Shown: positions 14,616-23,800 of the stretch, one piece after another
Layout of the letters: each line of letters begins with the position of its first letter
Position numbering within the stretch: position 1 is the stretch's first letter
Source: Bacteroidota bacterium
GTDB taxonomy: Bacteria > Bacteroidota > Rhodothermia > Rhodothermales > JANQRZ01
Direction of reading: 5' to 3'
Assembly (NCBI GenBank): GCA_038746285.1
Contig: JBCDKT010000043.1
Location: 1-34,117, forward strand
DNA length: 34,117 nt
Notes under the pieces: model-generated
What the model saw: only the letters and a program-made list of their open reading frames with translations
Told to the model about the DNA's origin: nothing
Databases searched by the model: none
Position numbers and translations under genes: made by a program

Positions 14616-15899
14616 GTGCCCGAAACTGCCTCCCGAACCGCCGAAACGCAACCCACGACCGCTCCACTGCCCGTCCTCGTCTCGTCCGAAATCGCCCCGC
14701 TGCGGCAGGTGGTCGTCCACACGCCGGGCGAGGAGATGCGGCTCGTCTCGCCGAAGAACCACGCCGAACTGCTCTTCGACGACATCCTGTTCACCGAGCG
14801 GGCGCAGGAGGAGCACCGGGTGATGTGCCGCCTCTTCCGCGAGGTCGTCGGGGCGGACGACGCCGTGCTCCAGGTGTCGGCGCTGCTCCGCGAGGCCTTC
14901 GAGCGGGAGGACGCCCGCCATGAGTTCATCGCCCTCCTCGCCGAGCGCCAGCCGCAACGCAACTTCGAGGCGTACGAGCGCGAGCTGAAGCAGCTCTCGC
15001 CGGACGACCTCCTCGCCTTCGCCTTCACGGGCCAGTCCGGGCTCCCACTCACGACGAATCCGATCCCGAACCTGATGTTCACGCGGGACCTCTCGGCCGT
15101 CGTCGGCGAGCATATCATCCTCTCGCACGCCGCGACGCCGGCGCGGGCGCGCGAGAGCATTATCGTCCGCGTCATCGTCCGTCACCACCCGCGCTTCGCC
15201 GAGGTGCAGGACCGCGTCATCGAGTTGCCGCCGCACGTCTACTTCGAGGGTGGCGACCTCCTCGTGGCGAGCGACAAGGTGGTGCTGATCGGCCAGTCGG
15301 AGCGGACCTCGCTCGGCGGCGTGATCGCGATCACGGAAGCGCTGATGCAGCGGACATCGGTGGAGCACGTCCTGATGGTCAACCTCCCGAAGGCGCGCTA
15401 CTGCATGCACCTCGACACCGTGTTCACGTTTGCCGCGCCGGGCGAGTGTGTGGTCTTCCCACCCATCATCGAGCAAGCCCGCCAGAACGTGCTGCACCTG
15501 ACCTCGACCGGCGAGCCGGGCCGGTTCAACATGGAGGTCTGGCCCAGCCTCAAGCCCGCGCTCGAAGCGCTCACCGGGCGCGGCTTCACCTTCATCCACT
15601 GCGGCGGGGACGAACCTGTCAACCAGCAGCGCGAGCAGTGGACCGACGGGGCCAACCTGTTCGCCCTCGCCCCCGGGCTCGTCGTCGGCTACGAGCGCAA
15701 CAGCCTCACCTACGACGCGCTCCGCGACCACGGCTACCACGTCGTCGAGGCGCAGGATTTCCTGAACTACCACAGCGGCAACCCCATCGGCAGCGGCGGC
15801 AAGGTGGCGATCCAGCTCCGCGGGCACGAACTCTCGCGCGGCCGCGGCGGCCCTCGCTGCATGACCATGCCGATTTTGAGAACGCCGAGCGACGAGTGA
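14616..15899 (+). CDS. arcA: Arginine deiminase
   Basis: This enzyme hydrolyses arginine to citrulline and ammonia. The start is GTG 14616 (427 aa); the first 20 residues are variable and the conserved core begins at SEIAPLRQVVVHTPG. Active-site motifs of the guanidine-modifying superfamily are present: FTRD (155-158), FEGGD (210-214), HLDTVF (H265, D267) and the nucleophile C415 in GGPRCMTMP. Ornithine carbamoyltransferase and carbamate kinase genes are not adjacent, so the ATP-yielding ADI pathway is not shown here; the enzyme may serve pH homeostasis or nitrogen release. The last codons (SDE) derive from an inverted-repeat element (15887-15952) that overlaps the gene end. It heads a possible arcA-tadA-ypdA run. 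Confidence 0.95.
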   Translation: MPETASRTAETQPTTAPLPVLVSSEIAPLRQVVVHTPGEEMRLVSPKNHAELLFDDILFTERAQEEHRVMCRLFREVVGADDAVLQVSALLREAFEREDARHEFIALLAERQPQRNFEAYERELKQLSPDDLLAFAFTGQSGLPLTTNPIPNLMFTRDLSAVVGEHIILSHAATPARARESIIVRVIVRHHPRFAEVQDRVIELPPHVYFEGGDLLVASDKVVLIGQSERTSLGGVIAITEALMQRTSVEHVLMVNLPKARYCMHLDTVFTFAAPGECVVFPPIIEQARQNVLHLTSTGEPGRFNMEVWPSLKPALEALTGRGFTFIHCGGDEPVNQQREQWTDGANLFALAPGLVVGYERNSLTYDALRDHGYHVVEAQDFLNYHSGNPIGSGGKVAIQLRGHELSRGRGGPRCMTMPILRTPSDE

Positions 15900-15952
15900 C
15901 GAGTGTCGAACGGGCACCCTACTCGTAACTTGTCGTTCGTAACTCGTCGCTC
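15887..15952. repeat. Inverted-repeat element between arcA and tadA
   Basis: Exact 11-bp arms GAGCGACGAGT (15887-15897) and ACTCGTCGCTC (15942-15952) extend imperfectly inward. The left arm contains GACGAGT twice in tandem, and the right arm contains a 14-bp near-tandem pair beginning TCGTAACT. The element includes the arcA stop codon and ends 3 nt before the tadA ATG. It may be a REP-like mobile repeat or an intercistronic hairpin. Confidence 0.6.
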
Positions 15953-15955
15953 CAA

Positions 15956-16441
15956 ATGATTTCGCTCCTCGACCCGGACCGGCGCTGGATGCAGCAGGCC
16001 TTCCGCGAGGCCGAGCGGGCGTTCGAGGAGGGCGAGGTCCCGGTCGGCGCGGTGGTGGTGAAGGACGGCGTGCTCGTCGGGCGCGGGCGCAACGCCGTCG
16101 AACGCCTGGGCGACCCGACAGCGCACGCGGAGATTCTGGCGACCTCGGCGGCGTGCGAGACGCTCGGCTCGAAGTTCCTCGACGGGTGCACGCTCTACGT
16201 GACGCTGGAGCCGTGCCCGATGTGCGCCGGCGCGCTCGTCCTGGCCCGGCTGCCGAAGCTCGTCTTCGGCGCGTTCGACGAGAAGTTCGGTGCGGCCTCG
16301 ACGCTGTACTCGATCCCGCAGGACCCGCGCCTGAACCACCAGGTCGAGGTGGTCTCGGGCGTGGAGGCGGAGCGGTCGGCGGCGCTACTCCAGTCCTTCT
16401 TCCGGGAGCGACGGCGGGACGCCACGCAGGAGCCTCGGTGA
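15956..16441 (+). CDS. tadA: tRNA-specific adenosine deaminase TadA
   Basis: TadA deaminates A34 to inosine in the tRNA-Arg(ACG) wobble position. The 161-aa product starts at ATG 15956. The cytidine-deaminase-fold zinc site is complete: HAE (H57, catalytic E59) and PCPMC (C87, C90). The region GAVVVKDGVLVGRGRN precedes it, and FGAFDEKFGA with the basic tail FFRERRR lies after it, as in TadA. A guanine or cytosine deaminase of the same fold is a less likely alternative because of the TadA-like length and tail. It follows arcA across an inverted repeat and precedes ypdA by 38 nt. Confidence 0.93.
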   Translation: MISLLDPDRRWMQQAFREAERAFEEGEVPVGAVVVKDGVLVGRGRNAVERLGDPTAHAEILATSAACETLGSKFLDGCTLYVTLEPCPMCAGALVLARLPKLVFGAFDEKFGAASTLYSIPQDPRLNHQVEVVSGVEAERSAALLQSFFRERRRDATQEPR

Positions 16442-16479
16442 AGACGAAACAGCCCGGCCGAGCGGCCGTTTCACGCGCC

Positions 16480-17472
16480 ATGGATGCGAACCCGACCCAA
16501 CCTATGCGCGACGTTGTCATCGTCGGGGCCGGCCCGATTGGGCTGGCCTGCGCCGTCGAAGCAAAGCACGCCGGCCTCGATGCCCTCGTGATCGACAAGG
16601 GCGCGCTCACGAACTCGCTTCTCGGCTACCCGACGGGGATGGAGTTTTTCTCGACCCCGGACCTGATCGAGATCGGCGGCTACCCCCTCATCGCCCGAGG
16701 CTACAAGCCGCTCCGCGAAGAAGCGCTCGACTACTACCGCCGCGTGGCCGAAGTCGAGGAGTTGGAGGTCCGGCTCTACGAGCGCGTGCTCCGGGCCGAC
16801 GGCGGGGCCGGAGCCTTCACCGTCGTGACCGACAAGGGAACCTACCCCTGCCGCGCCGTCGTGGTCGCGACCGGCTTCTACGACGTGCCGAACCTGCTGG
16901 GTGTGCCGGGCGAGGACCTGCCCAACGTATCGCACTACTACAAGGAGCCCTACCCGTTCAGCGGCCAGAAGCTCGCCATCGTCGGCGCGAAGAACTCGGC
17001 GGCGCTCGCCGCGCTCGACTGCCTCCGCCACGGAGCCGAGGTGACGATGGTGATCCGCGGCGAGGAGGTCGGGCCGAGCGTGAAGTACTGGATCCGCCCG
17101 AACCTCGTCAACCGGATCGAGGACGGCAGCATCAAGGCCTATTTCAACACCACCGTTCAGGCCATCCGCCCGGACTCGCTCCTTCTCGACACGCCAGACG
17201 GAGCGCGCGAGATTGCTAGCGACTGGACGCTCGCGCTGACCGGCTACCGTCCCAACTACCCCCTCCTGGAGGACCTCGGCATCGCCTTCGAAGGGCCGGC
17301 CCGCAAGCCCGTCCACGACCCCGACACGATGGAGACGAACCGCGCCGGCCTCTTCCTCGCCGGCACCGTCTGCGGCGGCCTCAACACCAGCGAGTGGTTC
17401 ATCGAGAACGGGCGCGTCCACGCCCGGCAGATCATAGCGCACCTGGCCGAGCGCGAGCCGGTCGCAGCCTAG
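16480..17472 (+). CDS. ypdA: YpdA-family FAD-dependent (bacillithiol disulfide) reductase
   Basis: This 330-aa flavoprotein is related to thioredoxin reductase but lacks its CxxC redox pair. ATG 16480 is chosen; an internal ATG at 16504 is possible. The FAD-binding motif is VVIVGAGPIGLACAVEAK (GxGxxG at 16-21), the NADPH-binding motif is KLAIVGAKNSAALAAL, and the C-terminal FLAGTVCGGLN closes the flavin site. The segment SLLGYPTGMEFFSTPDLIEI is typical of YpdA/Bdr, which reduces oxidised bacillithiol in Firmicutes and is also found in Bacteroidota. This suggests the organism makes bacillithiol, though no bsh gene is in view. The gene ends 3 nt from the convergent cytochrome gene. Confidence 0.88.
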   Translation: MDANPTQPMRDVVIVGAGPIGLACAVEAKHAGLDALVIDKGALTNSLLGYPTGMEFFSTPDLIEIGGYPLIARGYKPLREEALDYYRRVAEVEELEVRLYERVLRADGGAGAFTVVTDKGTYPCRAVVVATGFYDVPNLLGVPGEDLPNVSHYYKEPYPFSGQKLAIVGAKNSAALAALDCLRHGAEVTMVIRGEEVGPSVKYWIRPNLVNRIEDGSIKAYFNTTVQAIRPDSLLLDTPDGAREIASDWTLALTGYRPNYPLLEDLGIAFEGPARKPVHDPDTMETNRAGLFLAGTVCGGLNTSEWFIENGRVHARQIIAHLAEREPVAA

Positions 17473-17475
17473 CGG

Positions 17476-19641
17476 TCACGGCAAAGCGTTCAGCACCTGC
17501 TGGGCCGTGGGCTGTCCGGGGTCGAGGCGTAAGGCCTGCTGGGCGTACTGCCGCGCCCCGCTAGCATTGCCAAGCTGGAAGTAGGCGACAGCGAGGTTCA
17601 CCGCCACGTCAGCCCGGTCCGGTGCCACGGCCGAGGCCCGTTCCAGCGTCCCAGCGGCCTCCGCCAACGCTCCGCGCTGGAGTTGGTACATCCCGAGGTT
17701 GCTGAGCGCGTTCGCGTCGTTCGGCCCTGCCTCGACGGCCCGGCGGAACAGGGTGCCTGCTGCGGCCTCGTCGCCGCTGCCAGCCCGCACGATGGCAAGG
17801 TTGACGAGGGCGTCGACGTAGTCCGGCTCCAGGTGAATGGCGTTTTCGAGATGCTCGACGGCCTCGCCCGGTGCACTTCCGAGCCGAAGCAGCGCCGTGC
17901 CGAGGTTGTAGTGGGCCGAGGCCAGCCACGGCTCGTGGCCGAGAGCCTCGCGGTACTCGCGGGCCGCCGCTTCGACGCGCCCCTGGGTCTCCAGGAAGCG
18001 CCCGTAGTTGAGCCGGACGTCGGCGAGCGCCGGCTGCACCGAGAGGGCCTCGCGGTAGAGCCGCTCGATCTCGTTCGGCGGGCCGCCCGTCGCCTCGTAG
18101 GCCTGGGCCAGCGCGTTGAGGCGCTCCGGCACGCCCGGCTTGAGCCGGATCGACTCCTGCAGCGCCGGGATCGCCTGCCGCGTCCGGCCACGCTGCATCC
18201 GGGCGAACCCGAGGAGGTAGTGCCCCTCGCTGAGGTGGGGCGCAGCCGCGAGCGCCCGCTCCAGCGTCGCGATGCCCTTGTCGAGCGCTGCGACCTCGCC
18301 GTTCTGCCGGCCGTAGATGACGTAGGCCATCCCCTCGTAGACGTCGCCTTCGGTACGGGACTGACCGGACTGGTCGTCCGGGAAGTAGCTCTCTAGTTCG
18401 ATGTCGCCGCCCGTCTCCGCAGCCACCTGGACCCGGTCCTCGGCGCGGACGACCCGGATGAAGTGGTCCGTAAACGATGAGTGCGGCGCATCGTCTGCCT
18501 CGACCTTCGGCATGTGGCAGGCGAAGCAGTTAGCCTCCGACGCGTGCTGGGCGCGAAGCTCGGGCGTGGGCATCCCCGCCTGAAGCGTCGCCGGCTCGTG
18601 GCAGCCCTGGCACGTCGCGTTGAAGTACTCCGGCCCTTTGTCGCGGAAGCCCTCGTGCGGGTTGTGGCACGTCACGCAGTCCATCGCGCTGGACTGGACG
18701 AAGCAGGCGCTTTGCTTCATCCGGTCGGCGTGGGAGATGACGCTGATCGTGCCCGGCGCGCTGCCTCCCACGTCGAAGTGGGCGACGTGCGCCGCGAGCG
18801 GCTCCGAAGGGACGTACCCAAACGCCTCCTTGCCTTCCCGCAGAATAGAGACGGTTCCGTTGAGGTGGCACTGCTGGCACACGTCGAGCCGGAGGTCGAG
18901 GCTCAGGTGCGCTGGGTTGACGATCGTGTAGTCGATGGAGTCGGCAGCCTCGGGGTCCGCGAGGCGGGCCTCGACGTGGATCGAGCCCGGCCCGTGGCAG
19001 CGCTCGCACCCGATGCCGTCGGCAATCGAGGCGTACGCGCCTTCGACGAAAGACACCGGCTCAGAGGCTCCGTTGTGGCAGGCCATGCAGCGCGCCGGAA
19101 TGGTCCGGTCGAACCGACCGTTCGCCTCGCGGTAGCCCGGGCTGAAGTCCCAGCGGCCCCTCCCCCCGTCGGCCTGGGTGTACCACGTCAGCGGAAGCTC
19201 GTAGTAGAGGTCGTCCTGCTTCGTGAGGTAGGTCCGCGCGGCGGTCCCGCTACCGACGACGAAGTCCATCTGCCGGACGAGCTGGTGCGTCTTTCGGCCG
19301 CCCGGTCCCTGGCGGTACTCCTCCTGGAAGAACACGCCCTCGCGTTCGTAGACTCTGTAGTAGAACCCGCTAGCCTCGTGGTAGAGCGCTGCCCCGCCGT
19401 AGCGCTCCACGGCGCGGTCCGGCGTGAGTGCGTAGAGCGACTGCGCCATCCCGTGCGACTGGTAGCTCGTGTACAGGTCTTCGTGGCAGGAAGCGCACGC
19501 CTCGTCGCCGACGTAGGACCCGGCGTCTGTATTTCGAAAGATGGAGCCGGTTTCGACGTCCGCGACAGGGCGTGGCTCGTCCGCACCACCGCACCCGACG
19601 GCCGCGAGGGCGAGGAGTAAGAAGAGTGCTCGGATGAACAT
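17476..19641 (-). CDS. Heptaheme c-type cytochrome-TPR lipoprotein
   Basis: This 721-aa protein starts at ATG 19641. A lipobox (LAAVGC, C17) indicates membrane anchoring after export. The N-terminal half carries seven CxxCH heme c sites: CASCH (49), CMACH (185), CERCH (212), CQQCH (255), CVTCH (322), CQGCH (344) and CFACH (372), with distal histidines available as axial ligands. The layout resembles cytochrome c554 or NrfA-like multihaem domains, though family assignment is tentative. From about residue 436 to the end there are about seven to eight TPR units (for example HYNLGTALLRLGSAPGEAVEHLENAIHLEPDYVDAL), which usually mediate protein contacts. It could act in periplasmic electron transfer with a docking scaffold; the partners and electron acceptor are unknown. 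The gene appears monocistronic, with a promoter overlapping the upstream terminator. Confidence 0.9.
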   Translation of the reverse strand: MFIRALFLLLALAAVGCGGADEPRPVADVETGSIFRNTDAGSYVGDEACASCHEDLYTSYQSHGMAQSLYALTPDRAVERYGGAALYHEASGFYYRVYEREGVFFQEEYRQGPGGRKTHQLVRQMDFVVGSGTAARTYLTKQDDLYYELPLTWYTQADGGRGRWDFSPGYREANGRFDRTIPARCMACHNGASEPVSFVEGAYASIADGIGCERCHGPGSIHVEARLADPEAADSIDYTIVNPAHLSLDLRLDVCQQCHLNGTVSILREGKEAFGYVPSEPLAAHVAHFDVGGSAPGTISVISHADRMKQSACFVQSSAMDCVTCHNPHEGFRDKGPEYFNATCQGCHEPATLQAGMPTPELRAQHASEANCFACHMPKVEADDAPHSSFTDHFIRVVRAEDRVQVAAETGGDIELESYFPDDQSGQSRTEGDVYEGMAYVIYGRQNGEVAALDKGIATLERALAAAPHLSEGHYLLGFARMQRGRTRQAIPALQESIRLKPGVPERLNALAQAYEATGGPPNEIERLYREALSVQPALADVRLNYGRFLETQGRVEAAAREYREALGHEPWLASAHYNLGTALLRLGSAPGEAVEHLENAIHLEPDYVDALVNLAIVRAGSGDEAAAGTLFRRAVEAGPNDANALSNLGMYQLQRGALAEAAGTLERASAVAPDRADVAVNLAVAYFQLGNASGARQYAQQALRLDPGQPTAQQVLNALP

Positions 19642-19685
19642 CGCCGGGTGGGGCAGCGTGGTTTCGATGAAGCGGGTCGGGGCGT

Positions 19686-19714
19686 GGAAAATAACAACGG
19701 GGTGAGCCCGTCAA
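19686..19714 (-). promoter_or_regulatory. Candidate promoter of cytochrome gene (TTG-N18-TATTTTCC)
   Basis: On the minus strand, TTG at 19714-19712, within the loop of the upstream terminator, is followed after 18 nt by TATTTTCC (19693-19686). The predicted leader is about 40 nt before ATG 19641. Confidence 0.35.
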
Positions 19715-19727
19715 GGCTCACCCCGTT
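19696..19727 (-). terminator. Terminator of the TonB receptor-cargo-PorV operon
   Basis: A perfect 13-bp stem (AACGGGGTGAGCC with GGCTCACCCCGTT) and a 6-nt loop lie 30 nt after the PorV-like stop codon. On the minus strand the hairpin is followed by GTTATTTTCC, a U-rich tract. Confidence 0.8.
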
Positions 19728-19757
19728 TGGCAAAACAGTGGGTCCGGCAAGCTCCTC

Positions 19758-20795
19758 CTAGAGCGTGAAGTTCACCGAGAACGCGTTGACGCCGCTGAAC
19801 ACATCGGAGGGACGGTAGGCGTAGTCAACGGAGAGCCCACGCCCGATCATATTCAGGTTCAGGCCGGCTCCGATGTTCCAAGGCTGGAACGCCGACACGT
19901 CGGTCTCGGTGGTGAGGTCGAGCCCTCCGCGGACGAAGAACAGGTTCTGGTATCCCAACTCGACGCCTCCGGCGTACTGGTCGAGGTCGTACGCGTTGGA
20001 GCGGAAGTTGCCGAGGACGGTGGCGGTGAGGTCACCCGCGAACTGGCGCGTGTAGGCCACACCGAAGTTCAGGAGCGAGGGTAACTCGGCACCGAGGTCA
20101 TCGATGTCACCGGCGATGTTGCCCTGGCCCTGCGGCCCGTTCTGCGTGATCGGCGTGTTGAGGCCGTCGCCGCTGAACTCCATCTGCGGGCCGAAGTTCT
20201 TCAGGCTGACCCCGAAGCGGAGGCCGCTCTCGCCGACGACGTAGGTCATGCCTGCGTCGAACGCGATACCGTTCGAGCTCACGTTGTCGATCCGCCGGCC
20301 GAGGCCCTTGAAGGTGATCCCAGCCGCGATGCGGTCGGTGAACTGCCGAGCGACCGTGGCCCCGAGCACGATGACCGAGGACGTGTACGTGAGCGCCGGG
20401 TCGATCTCCGGGTTTGTCTCGGTCTGCACCGGGATGTCGCCGTAGTCCCACGACGTGAGCGTCAGCGCGATGTTGTTGTTGCCGAAGCGCTGGGCCACAC
20501 CGAAGTAGTTGATGCCGATGTCGGCCAGGTATTCCGTCCGGCTGAACATGGCGTTCGTGCTCTGGTTGGTCATGAGCGCGGCCGGGTTGCTCTGGACGGC
20601 CTCGACGCCGCTGAGCGTACCCATGCCGCTGGTGAGCGCGGAGCCGAGCGCCACGGTGCGTGGCGTGATCGGGACGAGCAGTTCTTCCATCGCCGCCGTG
20701 CCAGATCGGTCGTCTCCCTGCGCGTGGGCGTCGGGGGCGCAGAACCCGAGGAGGGTTGCGACCAAGACGCTGACTGTGAGGAGGTTCGTCTTCAT
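19758..20795 (-). CDS. PorV/PorQ-family outer-membrane beta-barrel
   Basis: The product is 345 aa from ATG 20795, with a signal peptide (TVSVLVATLLGFCAPDAHA). Family hallmarks are the N-terminal VPITPRTVALGSALTSGMG, the SNPAAL motif and the segment RTEYLADIGINYFGVAQRF followed by DYGDIPV. Alternating amphipathic strands end in an aromatic/hydrophobic C-terminal strand (AFSVNFTL), as in outer-membrane barrels. By family knowledge, PorV shuttles T9SS cargo from the translocon to the attachment complex, and PorQ and related paralogs have less defined roles. Its position 44 nt after a giant T9SS cargo gene and its shared operon suggest a dedicated adaptor, but whether it is the general PorV or a cargo-specific paralog cannot be told here. 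Confidence 0.88.
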   Translation of the reverse strand: MKTNLLTVSVLVATLLGFCAPDAHAQGDDRSGTAAMEELLVPITPRTVALGSALTSGMGTLSGVEAVQSNPAALMTNQSTNAMFSRTEYLADIGINYFGVAQRFGNNNIALTLTSWDYGDIPVQTETNPEIDPALTYTSSVIVLGATVARQFTDRIAAGITFKGLGRRIDNVSSNGIAFDAGMTYVVGESGLRFGVSLKNFGPQMEFSGDGLNTPITQNGPQGQGNIAGDIDDLGAELPSLLNFGVAYTRQFAGDLTATVLGNFRSNAYDLDQYAGGVELGYQNLFFVRGGLDLTTETDVSAFQPWNIGAGLNLNMIGRGLSVDYAYRPSDVFSGVNAFSVNFTL

Positions 20796-20839
20796 ATCAG
20801 GATTCCGGTTTGGGATGACGTGAGTGCGTCACGGTCAGG

Positions 20840-23800
20840 TTAGAAGATGGTGATTCGGTTCCGCCGGTTGACGACGCCGAACTTGAGCACCTTCTCTCCG
20901 ATACCGGGGGCATCGATGTGGATCAGGTACATGCCGCTCGCGACAGGCAGCTGGTTATGGGTGTTGAGGTCCCAGTCCAGCGACCGGGCCGGACCGTCCT
21001 TGCGGAGCGTGCGAATGAGCGTCCCCGACACCGTGTAGATGCGGATGAGCACTTCGTCCGGCAGGTTGATGAAGCGCGCGACGCGGTCGAGGTTGTCCGT
21101 CTCGTAGGCCGAGCGTCCCATGTAGGGGTTCGGCACGATCCCAATCAGGTCCAGCGCCTCTTCAGCTACTTCCGCTACGTTCGTCTCGAAGGCGAGGTCA
21201 GCCGTCTCAAAGACAATCACGTCGCCGACCGTTTCGTCACCCGCAGAGAGCGCAGGCTTCGGCGAGGTCTGGAAAGCAATCGTCGTCCCGGCAGGCGGGA
21301 CCGTTCCGTCGCCCGCCAGGTCGGCGATGATCACCCCGTCGAGGCCGCCGACGGGACCGACGAAGCGGTTGTTGGCTCCCTTGTAGCAGAAGTCGATGTA
21401 GTACCCCTGGCTGCGGCAGTCGTTGTCGCTGCCTGGCGCGTCCGGGTCTACCTGCATGTCACCGTCGTCGTCGGGGTCGTAGGTGGCACCGACGCCGCCG
21501 AAACCGTTGGCGGCGGCGGCGAACTGCGCGTAGCCGTCAGGACGGTCCGGCATTGTCCACAGGACGCGGTGCGAGACATCGAGTTGGAGGGTCTCATCCT
21601 CAATCGTGCCGTCCGGCAGCGCTCGGCGAACGGTCACCTCCTGCGACGCTCCGAAGGCGGTCTTCGTCCAGTCCGGGCCCGGGTCTCCGCCGCTCGGTGC
21701 CCGGAGGATCGGGATCATCCGCACGTCGTCGGCCTCGAACCCGTTCTGCACGTTGCGCACGTTCCAGAGTTCGAACGGCACGCTGGTGATCAGGTCGTTC
21801 CCACCTGGGACAGCCGAGGCGTAGACCGCCAGGCAGCTTCCGGGAGACGCGCACGCGCTAGTGAAGCGCATCTCGAAGTCGTCCGGCAGGGCAGCCCCGA
21901 CGAATGAACCGAGATCGGCGATGTTATTTTCCGTGTTGGTCACGACGTAGTCGTCAGTGCTGTTGGGGTTCAGCCAAACCGTGTTGCCGCCGAGGTAGTC
22001 CTCGAAGCGGCAGCCGATGTCTGTGGCCTCCGCTCCTTCGGCACATACCTCCGTGTTGGGGTTGGCCACTTCGACGATGCCAAACCCGCTACCCAGCACG
22101 GGGCCGGCATCGCCGGTGAAGGCTGCACCGGCCGCGTCGGCCGCAAAGGCCGTCGGGATGGACGCTGCGATGGCCTGCGTGAACTCGATGCCGTCAACGA
22201 CGATCCGCTGCTCGCCGGCCCGCACGACAACGGCACCGTCCTCGAAGGCGTCCTGGCCGTCGAAGGCGACGCTTCCATCGCGGAGGATGCGGAACGTCGT
22301 CTCCAGCGAGTCAGGGTTGCCGGTCGTTCCCGTGTCGAAGGAGAAGAACTCGACGGTGTACGTGGCACCGGTGAGTAGGGTCGGGTCTACGACTTCGGCG
22401 ATGATTGTGCCGCTCCCTCCACCGCCGGTACGCGTGCCCACGATGGCGTCTCCGAGGTCGGCGTTCTGCACCGAGCCACCGTTGCCGGCTTGCACGTTCG
22501 AGGGCCGCACCGTGATGTTAGTCGGCGCGCTCTCGATGATCTTCGGCGTGGAGAACTCGTTGTATGCGAAGGCCGTGATGCCGAAGTAGTAGTCGGTGTA
22601 GTTCACGAGACCGAGTTGCGTCAGGTCGAAGGTGTACCGGATGCCGGTGTCTTGCGCGTCCAGCGCAACGAACGGCACGAGGTCGCCAACGGCTGGGTCG
22701 AATTCGGTGTCGATCACCTGCGTCACGCCGTTGATGACATCAAACTGGCCGATCTGGGCACGCTGGCCTTGTTCGAAGTTGGCGTTCGGGTACTGGTAGA
22801 TGTTGAACCCTTCGAAGTTGTAGGTCTTGTCCGAGGCTACCGAGTCCGGCAGGGCTGCGATGAGCTGGTCGAAGATCTCGTAGCTGCCGAGGAAGTTCGA
22901 GCTGGTCTCGGGGTACCCCCACACCAGCGCGGCTTCGCCGGAGACTTCGATGGCCTCAAGACAGCCACCGCCGCCGGGTTGGAGTGCTGCGTTCGGGCTG
23001 TTGGTATCGCAGAGTGTGGGCGGCGGGGGCGCTGCTGCCAGTTCGAAGTCGGCGTCGTAGGCCGCCTGGGCGAGCGCGTCGGCCTGGCGCATCACGTCGA
23101 TCGAGCTGAGCCGGTCGCCGCCCTGTCCGAAGACGATGCCGAAGACGATGTCCTGGGCAACGCCCTGCTCGAGGTCAAACGGGCCGGTGGTGACGAGGAA
23201 GCGCCGGTCGCCTGACGGATTGGGTACCCCATTACCGTCGGGGTTCTCCTCACTCCAGAACTCGCCCGTGACTGGATTGCCGGGGAATGCGAACAACGTT
23301 ACTTCCCCGTCGGTCTGGTATCCGTCACCTTGCTCGGTCAGGGGAACGCCGTCCCCCCATAGACCCTGCATGAAGTTGTACTTGGCAACTGCGTTGGCTG
23401 GATCAGACCTCGGATCATTTGCACCGATGTTCTGGAAGTAGGAGTACCGCGTGACGCCGAGCGTGTCGTCTCGCTCTCCGTCTCCGTCCGCATCCACGAT
23501 CGGCCCCTGGAAGAAGTCGTACCCTGTGGCCGGCGGGACACCGTAGACGTTGTCCACGTCCTCTGCGTTGTAGACGAACCCGAGGCTCAGCGTGGTGTCC
23601 ACACCGACGAAGTCATCCGTAGCATCGCCCAAGTCCGGGTCGGAGAAGATGGAGAAGAAGGTTTCCTCCAGCGTTCCCGGCGTTTTCTTGATAATCCGGT
23701 AGCGATAGAACGTGACATCGTTGAGCGCGTCGGCGCGGGCAAATGAAAACGCCAGCACCTGGGCTTCGACGCCGATGGGCGGGCTCTGGCTTTCGAGGTG

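Noticed and set aside
14565-16610. 681-codon minus-strand frame over arcA-tadA
   Set aside because: It is antisense to three well-supported genes and has a low-complexity Arg/Pro/Ala composition.
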